Below, piece after piece: positions 1-12,000 of a stretch of 64,000 nt of DNA. How positions within the stretch are numbered: the first letter of the stretch is position 1; every line of letters starts with the position of its first letter. Both the position numbers and the translations under genes were made by a program. Under the pieces are notes generated by a model. That model saw only the letters and a program-made list of their open reading frames with translations. It was not told the DNA's origin and searched no databases. Origin of the DNA: Ciona intestinalis (lineage: Eukaryota > Chordata > Ascidiacea > Phlebobranchia > Cionidae); NCBI RefSeq assembly GCF_000224145.3, contig NC_020179.2, positions 1,186,167 to 1,250,166 on the forward strand, read 5' to 3'.

Positions 1-3000
1 TTTGTAATGTTTCTCTGTATTCTTGGACAGCAGATACCAATTCCCAGTCATTATTTTTCAGCTGGAAAAATAAATGACTATTAGTATAAAACATAATAAA
101 AACTGCCATACAGTTTTTTATGAGTCAAAACAGTTTGCATATTGCCCTGTGGGCTTTTGAGAAAAATGTTTTTTTGTTTTCAATTTTAAAGCTGGTTTTG
201 TTTAATAACGAAATATATAGACTGGTGTTTCAGAACACTCTGTTTTTTTTAAAAAAATGTTTTTTTTTAAATGTATGTGCACCTGTTTTCTGACCACTTT
301 GCACAATTAGATGTTTTGGTTAGTCCACTATAAACCTTATGAAAAACAATGATACATACAAATTAAAAAAAAATATTTGAGCTAAAAAAATATCAGTAGA
401 AAAAGGCTACTTCAGCAGACATAACTAATAACCATACACAAAACTCAAAGTAAATTCAAATAATACACACAAACACAAAATTACACACCTTATCCTTCAG
501 TAGGTTGAGAGACTTTCTAACCAACCAGCCCCGAACATAACGTTGAATTTCTAAAGCGCTCTCTTGTACCAATGCTGGGCTTGGCAAGCTAGGACCAGGG
601 TGATAAATCTAAACAAAAATTCAAAATTAACTCTGTGCATTTTTATCTAGTGTTAGAAAATGGTGTCACCCATATATATCCCTCCCAAAAAAACTTCAAA
701 AAATAATCACCCACAAAGTGACATACTTGGTAACACGTAAGCAGGCACGAGGTGTATGAAACAGAACACCCGCGTTAAAGACCGGTTTTCCAGCCATGAG
801 AGGTTAAAATAAGTTACATTCATTCAAAAAACTTGTAACCTACTGACATAAACGTTTGTCTTAATGGAAAAAAACTAATAAAAGTGTGTTAACTTACGTT
901 TTTTTTTACTGAACGTATGTAATTTCTCTGTAATAACACTTCAACAGACATTATAACACAGTTGTTCTGTTGCATACAACTTCATGCCCGCTTACGAGTT
1001 ACCATGTATGTAACTTTGTCGGTTATTCCTATTTTAATATTTTAATCTATAACTGACAGCTTAGACAATCCATTGGGTACCAATAATTTTATAAAAAGTG
1101 TTGCATATTGGGCAACTAAGGAAAAGTAACATCTAGAACAGGGGTGTACAAACTTATAAAACGCTGGCCAATATGTGAAATCATATTTATGCGACGGGCT
1201 GTCAGGCTATAAGGTTTTCCTCTACATTTGCGATGCGACTCGTATTGGCAAAAAATGCGATTTTAACGAATACCGTTAGGTCAAGTTTGAGGCATATGCT
1301 GGTTATAAACAAGGATTCTAGAATAGATTAAACTCCGTACTTGTGGAGTAAAAGACAAAGTTTCTTTGAAGTCCTTTGAGGGCCATTTATTTTGCTCCTG
1401 CAGGCCACGGTTTGGAAACCCCTGAACTAGAATATAAGTTATATAACATATAATCATATACCTCATATACATTAGTGTGCGGACCTATCCTTTTAATTCT
1501 CTGCATTTCACGTCTGTGGTTGTTTCTTCCACTGCTGCGAGATTCTCTCATTCGACGCTGACGGTTTTCACTTCTCTCTTTTAATTTAGCTGAAAAAATG
1601 TTAATGACTCTTATTTATCCTTTTTGGTGGGGCAATGATAGATTGTTATAGAACAGACGTAAACCCCATGCCCACTTACAAGTTACCATGTATGCAAGTT
1701 TGTGAGTGATTATATTTTCTGTCTGCCTGACAATTTTGGTCTTACTGACAACTGGCAGGAATAATTAGCATAAACTCTCTTGCCCAAAACACACATCCAC
1801 AATGGTAGCAACACCAAGCATTAAATTCCGTATCCTTTGGTTTCCATGTAAGCACTCAACCATTAGGCCATGGGCAAAGCTCCAGACAACTTGCTTATAA
1901 TTATCACACACTATTAGTTGGGATACCTTTATGGGTTAGAAACTTGGTGTCCCTATGATACAGACCAATATATGATGTCCAATACAAACTGCATAACAAC
2001 TAATATAATTTGTAATAACTTAAATAGTGTGACTGCCTAACCTTAAAACCCGGTAAATATAATTTCACTAGAATAGAAATAAATTTTGCTACTTTTTATA
2101 TCGAAATAACTTAAAGTCTTTATTACCTTTATAAGCTCTTGCCCATTCTAAAGACTCAGAGTTAATTCCAGTGAACTTTCGTGCGGCTCTAGTTCGAGAA
2201 AGATGTTTCCGGAACGCTCTCTGCATCATAACAGCTGCCTCTCTTTGATCTTCCTGCATCTTCCTCTCTTCTGAATCAAACTTTTTGTAAGCATCCGCTG
2301 AATAAATAGGAAGACATTATCATTTCATTCGATTTTCTCATCCCATTTTGGTAATAAACAAAAAACATACAAAGAATTATAAAACCGTATGTTCAGGACT
2401 CCCAGAGACTGCTGTTAATTGTGGATATTTGGAAAATTTGTGCTAAAATCTGACAAAAATCTTCTAAACACAACTTAAAATTAATAACTCTTTTTTATAC
2501 TTTGGATTGATTAATAATTTTGGTTATAAAATAAAAAAAAATTCAGGAAACACTCACAATTTACAGATCCACGAAAGATGGTTTGAACATCTGTGTTTCT
2601 GTCTATTTGCTTCTGCCTTGTGCTGGCTACAAACTCAACAAAAGGGTCGCGAACGTTTGATTCGGATGGGATAGGACGACCTGATGTTGGTCGTGACATT
2701 GAAGTGACAGCAGTCATGTCTTTCAAGGTAATTAGATTTGAATTAGAAGCATTTTTAACTTCAATGTTTGCTTCACAGCAGCCAGGTATACTATTTTCAA
2801 GCTTACTATCCATTTCAGCGTTTAAAACAGCAGAGTCTATCATATTTTCAACCATTTCTAGGATGACTATTTTTTCGGACACTTTCTTGCCAATATTGAG
2901 ATTTTTCAATATTGTTTTAGTGTTTTTTCCACTTTGGCTTAAATCAGCATTTTCCTTTTTCAACAACTTCTCTTTTCTCTTCTCTTCTTTTTTCTTTTTT

Positions 3001-6000
3001 AAGTTCAGCATCCTCTCTACTTTCTCAGGAGAAGTGACAACTACTTTTATAGAGCACTCCTGGTTTACAAAGTATTCTCTTATCTCTTCTGATCCATGAG
3101 GACTCTCCACAACCTCCGAATCAGCATCTGACTCGGAAATCTCGGTCAGAGCATCCTCAGAATCTTTTTCTTTGCCTCCACTTCTCAAAGAATCATCTTC
3201 AAAGGTTTCTTTTTTAGTAATCTCTTTCAAATTTCCATCTGCTTCTACTTGTACAGTCAAGTTTTGACAAGAAACTTCATCAATGTCCAAAGAACCTTTG
3301 CCAATTTTATCACTTACTACAGATAATTTAACAGATTCCATCGCTTCTCTGTGTATTTTTATGTTTTCTTTATCATTCAAATCCACATTTTCATCACATT
3401 GTATCAAACCATCACTTTGCAATTGCTCTTGTAAGTGATTCAAATCTCCAGAACACTTAGACCCTGCATCATCTGATCCAACATCATCATAATTTCCTCC
3501 AGAATCCGAATCCTTCGAAGTTGAATCGCTCTCTTCCTCTTCAACATGAATCTTCTCATGAATTTCCTTTCCAACATCATCAACTTCATCATTTCTATCA
3601 AAATCATCTTTTCCAAGATCTGTTAGATGTTTAGATGCATCTTTATCCTCTTTAACTTCTCCAACATCAACAGATTCATTACAACTACCTTCAATACCTT
3701 GTTTGGAAAGCTTTAAATCATCTTCAAGGGTTGTATCAAGTTTGCCGATACTTTTTTCAACATTCAACAACTTATCAACATGTTGAAAAGGTTGATCAAG
3801 ACTAACAGAATGTTCTTCAACATTTGGAACAACATCTTGATCAGGTTGTTTGTTGCTTTCAGTTGATTTATTTTCCAATGGTTTATCTTCAAGAGATTGA
3901 AAATTTTCAAAAAATTCAACACGTTTAATTTTTCCATCAACAATATTGTTTTCAGCAACAACAACAGCATCTACAGATTGGTCAGACAAGTTTTTATCAC
4001 TTCCGCTTGATCCTAGCGATAAAAAAGATGACCTAGGACTTCCAGCATCACTTGAGATGTTCTGATCATCATTTTCTTCGCCACTTTTATCAGAAACTTC
4101 CCTTTTATCATCAAATGGTTGACTAAGGTTACTTTCATGAGTTCTGTTAGTGAGCAATGGGTCAGACCTAAAATATAAACGTAAGAATTAAAAAGTTAAT
4201 TAGAAAAATAATGACAGCCGTTTTGTTGTAAATTCTCTTCTTTCCTTGTATTAATTAATCTAATTGTTAGTGTATTTAAAGAAAATATTAAAAAATATTT
4301 ATTCTACATAATTAGACAGGCAGATTGTGGGTTAAAGAGACAAAACAAAAGTCAATATATGCCCATGAAAAACATACCTTGGCGTTATTGTAAGTTCTTC
4401 TTTCGGGGAACCCATGCCAAGACCAGGTGCTCCATTTGATGAAACTCCTTCATCAGAATATGAACGTTCACCTGATGAATCAAGTATTGCAGCACGACTG
4501 ACTATATCTGCATAGTTAGTTGCTCCATTATCCACACCATCCAGAGGACCACCTGAAAGTTATTGTAAAATGTTAGGTATAACACATTTTTTGAGTAATG
4601 GGCCAATCCTGGCCACGCCGCGGGACCTCACACATATAAAATAGAATAGTTATAACACATGCAATTGGATTCATACACTTTGATTCTGCTTACAAGCTAC
4701 CACAGAGGCAACTTTGTGGTTGATTTTATTTTTTGTCTGCAGGGCTTGTAATTTACTCAACTCATTAGTGCTCTGGGTTAGAGAAACAAACATGTCTTTG
4801 CCAAAGGGCACCAATGGTAGCAGCATCAGGCTTCTAACTCAGTACCCTCTGGTTCTAAAGTATGGGCTCTAAACACTGCGTCACGATGCAGGTATTTAGC
4901 ATTTAGATAATAAATGTGCGTTCTTTTCAAATTATTATTCCCAAAATAAAAAAAAAACACAAGTAAAGAAAAATTATTATTCCCCCCCCAAAAAAAACAC
5001 AAGTAAAGAAAAAACTACATATCACTTTAAAATTCATAGCTTTTAAAATATATTACACCAATTGAATCAGTAAATAAATCCAATGGTTTAAACTAATGCA
5101 CAACAAAACACCTGAGAGCCAATGTGACAACCAATTATCTTGCTGGACTTCACTTTTTTCATCATCAGATTTCTCTGTATCTTTCATAACACTGTGGAAA
5201 TCTGAAAAAAAAATAACTCTACTTATAAATTTGACCACTGGAATTTTAATTTTTTAATGCTGTTAACTAGTTCTCAGTACAATAAGAGTTTTGCCCAAGG
5301 ACAAACACCCACAATGGTGGCAGGATGAAACTTAAACCCAGTCTTAAACGATATCAAAATACAACCCTAAAACCACTGGTTTCAAACACATTAATATTAA
5401 ATAAATAAAACAACATTAACGGGCAACAAAAACTTACTCATTTTATTAAAAAAAATTGACCTATAATTTTTTACTAGGTAAAATATATTGCAAAGATGGA
5501 AAATCAATTTTAATACAAAGTTTACCTTCATAACTTAAATGGTCATCTGATAGCATGTCTTCATCATAGTGACCTGCTGTGTATTCTGTAGCTATGGCAA
5601 CTGCTGCTGTTGTACCACAGTAAACACCTCCTGTACATTGTGCTTATATTAGTTTTAGTGACTTTATTGTGTTTTAGTGTTTACATACACTTTTTTTGGC
5701 TAGAGCAATGGTTATCTAACTTTTTTAAATATTATTTTTCAGAGACTTCTTATCATTTATTTTAAAAATTATAGTAAAAATGCCAATATTCACAGTTAAC
5801 ATGACTTGCTATAGTAAGAATGTGTAACCTTAACACATTTTTAACATCGAAACTTTTGACAAAACAAAAAAATTATCCTGAAAAATTTCAAAAAATTTAG
5901 TGTTGTGTTATAGAAATCATGTTCAATTTACTGACCTGGTGCTGCGTATGTTGTTCCACCGAGATCCCCCGGCACGTGCATGGGGGCCACAATGTTTACA

Positions 6001-9000
6001 AATGATAATTGAGGGGGTGGGGGGGCTTCTGGGGGTACTGGGTCCCTCTTTTTGGCAACTACAAATTTATACAAATACATATAATAAACTATAAATATAT
6101 AAGTTGAAATTAGCAAAATGTAAGTTGTTCTTTACAATTGTGTATACATTGTAAAAGGACCATTAGGTCACACTATTAACAAGAACTTACATGGTTCAAT
6201 CCTCAGTGTTGCTACCATTGACAACTGTTAATATTATGCATACCCAATATGCCAAATATACCGCAGTGGTTCCTTATGGGTTGTCTAAGTTGTCAGCAAT
6301 TACAAAAAAAAAGTAAAAAATATTCTCAAAATATTCATGCACAAAATTACATACATGTGGTAACTGGTAAGCATACACGAGGTGTGTTAAACAGAACACT
6401 CGTGTTATATTGACTATGGTTGCCCTGCCATGTAAGGATAAATAAATTAAATACATTCATTCCTACTCACTAGGTCTTGAAAAAGAAGAAATTGCTCCTG
6501 TTCTCTTTTTAGCTCTTAGTTGGGCAACATAAGAACTTGCTGATGATCTTCCAGAGTGAATTTCTCTGCTGTTGTTTTTCACAAATTTTGCGACACTCCT
6601 GAAAATCATAACCATAAGAAAACGAACTGCGCTGTTCCTATTAAAAACTTAGTACTGAACAAAACTCTCAATTAATGATGTACCGAAGATGTTATAATGT
6701 ATACAACTAGCGTCATTGGTCTCTTATTTAAACAGTAATTTGATTTTTGTTGGTAGCCCGGTGTATTCTGTTTTAATGCAACAAAAATTTTCAACAAGAT
6801 GAATTCCAGACTAGGGCCAGTTTCACGTAATACAGTTACCATCTTTTTCAAGCACAAGTACTCTGCCCACAATGGTGACATCGATGAGCCTTGAACTCAT
6901 AACCTCTGGGTTAGAGGCAGAAGTGCTAATCATTGTGCCATGGTGGCTGACAAGAACACAGTTTTTAAAAGGAAATCCAGATTTCTCACCTAACTCTCAT
7001 GGATTGGGCAACACTTCTATGTTTCAACATTCCAATAGAATGATGACTTGCAGCTCCAGCAGATCGAGATACTTCGGAATTGGCAGGATTTGAGCACCAT
7101 GACGCAGCAGTTTTTGGGCGAGTCTGCGTTTTATTCAAACTACGAGCGGCCTGACGAGAATCCATATTGTTGCCAAGTTCGCCATCGATGTTGACTTTGT
7201 ATTGCCGATATACTGCAGACACTGATGAAATATTGGGTAGAAAATGTGTTCGGTTTTATTGCATATTTAAAAATTAAGCACTGAAGGAACTTGTTAACAA
7301 CGTTTACAACATATGTACTACTTTTGATGGGGGTCTAAAAGTTAAATTTATTGACAAAGTTGAAAAAGATTCATAATTACTAGTATAGCCCAAAAGTACC
7401 AGCACAGGTCGAAAATTTGGTTAGAAAACCACCCAAAAATTATTGTTTTGACCTAAAATATATTACAGTAGGCATACCTCCAGTAAAATATTTTGGACTA
7501 GATTGAGGTCTTGTTGAACAACGTGACAAACTTTCACTGTCGTTGTTGATTGAGTTGAACGATTTTGGTCGCTGTTGTTCTAACAGGTAATATGATTATG
7601 TTGGTTGGGGAACATTTTGGTAGGTAATAACATATTTGTTGCATTGCATATATATGATGGCAACATACATTGTATGTGTACATACAACTATCCAAGTTTT
7701 TTTTATTTTAGGTGGGTGAGGTCCTTGTCAAGGACCTGGGATTTAAGCCAGGTTTGGCTCATTACCCCAACACCCAAAAACCTATTCAAGTCTTTTGTGC
7801 GCACAGTGCCACGACACCGAATCGCAATCAGACATGAATTTTCGCACCATTTTTTATCCTTGTGTGGTTACGAGGTACCACACTTTTCAACTTTGTGTGA
7901 TTTTTGCTTTTATATGGCTTAGAATTTAGACAACCCATGCGAATTAATAAACCATGTAAAAACTTGTAAAATACAAAAGACAAAGTAGCAGCAGAAAGCT
8001 ATGAACCTGTACCCTCTGGTAGAAAGCATTTATCCTTAGCATTTGCCCAAAAAATCCCTTGAATATTTTACATTGTTTATAAATACAGGTGTACAAGATT
8101 GTTAATTTTTTTAGTATTTACTTGAGTTTGAGGTTTCAGAGCGTGGTGATATCTTTTCTAAAGCTTCTCTGCTTGAATCATTCTGTATATTGAAAGTGTA
8201 TATTGTATTACTAAAATAATGCATTAGTGACACCTTATTTGACTTGAGGGTAAAAGAATGAACGAATGTCACTTATTAAACTTTTTTAAAAGGGAATCAG
8301 TAATTTCTATTTTTTTCAATTTTTTGCAAAGTTGGTCACAGATGTACCAGTTTAATTGTTTACAAAATGGAATTAATAAAACTTATCACTTACACCCCTT
8401 ATGACATGTTTAATCTAACAACCATATTTGCACTATTCTGCTATCAATATACCAATAGAAATAGTATAGAATAGTAAAGTGGATTAACAACATACTACAC
8501 TGGTTGAAGCGTCCCTTACACTTCCAGTCAAAGGTATCATTACTTTATGTTGTACATGGGAACCTTCCTGCATGGCTAGTAACACTCCAGAAGCTTCTTT
8601 TTTCAAAACTTCATTCTCATTTTGATTGACAGGCACCATGGGGTACCGCCAACCATGCTTTGGTGCAGAAAGTGCCTAAAATTTTGGTTGATAATAAATA
8701 AGAAAACATTACTGAGGTAATGGGCCATTTCGTGCATAAATTCCTTTGGCATGCTACAGAATTTATGGTTTACATAGCTTCACGTACTACACATAAAAAA
8801 ATTTTCCAGAATTTTTGAAAATGCTAGTCAAATTTAAGGTCTAATCACTAACAAATATATATTGTGCGTTATGTATGTTTATATAAATTAATCCATATTT
8901 TGAGCATTACCTCTTGATTAGCTGAATTCATTTGCTCTCCTGTCCCACCAGCTAATTCAAACACAGCAGACATCGTAACATTCGATTTTCGTGGTTGGAC

Positions 9001-12000
9001 TATAGATTCATGCGGTGGCGTTTGTGTTTTCCGTCTTCCGAGTAATTTGCTGAAATTAACAGTTTTCCATTTATAAAAGCAGGTTGTTAAATATTCCTAA
9101 ATTTTTTTTAAATGTTGTTCACCTGGTGCATAATTTTTATTGAAAAAATTCAGGTAACAAGGTCAAAAATTAGTTTTGAAAAAAATTTTAAGATTTTTGT
9201 TAAAACAAACAGTAACATTTAAGTGTTGCCAGTTGAAATACTCACCCTGCAGTGTTGCCATGTGGTAAAGTTAACCTAGCAGGAGCGGATGAACTTCTTT
9301 CTGAGAGTTTTTCCACTTCTGAAACTTGTTCATGGTTAAGAAATTCTTCCAATGACATATCTTTGTACGCAACCATTGCATTCTAGCAATAATATAGACA
9401 GGTTAGAAACCTGTACATAAAAATTAACACACCACATTTTTTTATCTTTAAATTGATATGCTGTGTAATTAAGTCACATAGCGATACACAAATGGGTAGC
9501 AGAAAAAAGAAAGCTAGATTAGAGTACTGTACATAAAAACGAAAATACCCCATATTTTGGGATTTTTTTTTAATCAGAAAAAAAGGCTGCAAATAACAAA
9601 AAATGAAATTTCAAATATTACAAACTTGTTCATTTAAAGAATTTCCAAATTCATCTGTTTTTTCCTTTAAAGTGTTGGCTGTATCTCTGACCACATTTTC
9701 AGTTTTATTTTCAGGGAATTCCAAATAATGTTGTCTAGTTTCATGCTTATGGTTGATGTACTGCCTTAAATAGGACTCTTGTTGTGCAGCATGCTGTTGA
9801 GAATATGGGGCATTAAATTATACAGTACAGTAGAGTAAGTTTAAATACTATTAGCATCGAACAAGAGAATTACATGTCTATTTAAATATATATTAAACAC
9901 TTTGCAAAAACTTGGAGTATAAAAATGTCATACAAACTAAAAAGTCAGAAGCATCTGACCAACTATTTTTTTAAGGAGAATGTATCTGTATTAAGAAAAA
10001 AATAATATCCTTTTTTAAAAGCTGGAATTTTCTAAACTTTTTTTTTTCTGATATTTCCTTTGTAAAAAAATGATATATTAATTTTTTTAATTACAAAAGA
10101 ATTGTTTTCTGGTCAAGTAAAATGTAGGCAAAACTATGTGTGTTGCTGTGCTTTGATTTATCAGAAAATTGTTAAATAAACCTTTTGGAACTGATATAAG
10201 TGGATAATCATACAACGCTTGAGACAATAGAAAGCAACTTATCCAATCACAGATCACTGTCTGGGCCACACAAGCTTTTCATGGCATTCATAAACACTTC
10301 AAAAGAACAAAGGGGTATACTGAAACAAAGCCCTTAAGAGTGACTATAGGCTGTGGATAATTATACTCAGTCCTTTTCTACTCTATTCTATATAAATAAA
10401 TGAATGAATTTAACTTGCTTTATCCTTGCATGGCCGGAAAATGACAGTTGTTATAAAACAGGTTCATAAACCTTGTGCCAGCTTACAAGTTACCATGTAT
10501 GTTACTTTGCGGGTAATAAATTTTTTAGTTATGGCTGATAATTTGGACAATCCATTAGGGCCTACTGGGTTGGAGCAATTATAGATGAGGTCCAACAGCA
10601 GAAATGTCATGCGTCCTGGGATTTAGGCTTGAGTTGGACTTTTATCCTATGTAATACACACTTTTATACTCGAGAGAGAAATTAAAAGTCACTGTGGGGT
10701 AATGTTATTCAAGCAACATATATGTGTCTGATATAAAATACTGGGTAATTTGATATTGGTGATACAATTGTTAAAGTTGTTTTGGGAAGCTGAACGGATA
10801 AATTGTACTGAGAACAGCTTTGTTTACAATGTGCTAAATTTAATAGGTAATATATATGTATTGTGATATGTAAACTAAATACAAAAGTACTTATATGTTT
10901 TTTTAATGTTTTGTTTTATACCTCGTGCCCGCTTACTAGTTACCACATATGTAACTTTGTAGATGACTATTTTTTAAATGGACACCACTACAGTTTGGAC
11001 AACCTATTAGTGACCACTGGGTTGGAGAAATAGCCCATAAGTTGGAGAAATAGCCCATAAGCCATGGCGCCCGGTATAAAAAGTGTTTTGCTTATTTGTA
11101 CCACAACGCCCAAAGTAGCACCAGCGAGCTTTGAACCGCTTACCTGTAAGCAGAACTCTTTGAACAAAACTAAATTCGCGATTCTGTTCGGATCAGTGAC
11201 TTGCTCTGGAGTTTTTGGAGCAATTGTTTCTTCCTCTTCTGTAGGAATTACCACACGAATTTTCTGTTTACTACCCGCGTCAGAAGATCCTTTTTCTCTT
11301 TGTATAAGTTTTGATAATGGGATAGGAGAGTTTTTGGCCCAAGATAAGTCATGTTTTACCTAAGATTAAAGTATTTCAATTTAATACAAAAAAATATTAG
11401 GATAATAAATATATAAATATTAATTTATAATAATATGATACAATAAATATTTTTGCCTTTTTTCTAAATTCTGTTATATGATAAATATATTTGCATATTT
11501 TTAAAAAGCCTTTTTTCACACTAGGTATTACCGACAACTTTAACAGAAAACAATACGCATATTAAATGTGTTCAGTATTTTTACATCAGAAGAAAAAAAA
11601 TGACTGCCTACCTCAGCAATTGCACTCTGCGGTCTATTTTGATTGCGTGTAGCCACATCTTCAAAGGTGTCTCTATGAGAAAGTCTATGTTCCACAACAG
11701 GTTTATGCAGTTTAAGTTTAGAAGGTGCTGTCATTGGTCTGTTAAGATGTTCTATTTTGTTAACACCCCCATATTCGCGTTCATACGATTCTCGTGAAAA
11801 TTCTAAGTCTTCTTGGTAGTTTGTCTGCAATAAAAAGTTTTTCATTGTTTCTAAATTATTGCATACATAATTTCCATTGTTTCCACATTTATTGTATATA
11901 AAATTTGTATTGTTGCAACATAATTGCTTTTTATTGTTTAAACATTGTTGCATACGCCATTTTATTGTTAAAACACCAACAGTTTGCCATGGTGGGAAAT

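Noticed and set aside
2593..3099. 168-codon plus-strand open frame
   Set aside because: Antisense of the large acidic exon; composition is explained by complementing D/E/K-rich codons, and there is no recognisable protein.
7605..7922. 105-codon plus-strand open frame
   Set aside because: Spans a family-C repeat and intron sequence of the IQ gene; no protein-like pattern.
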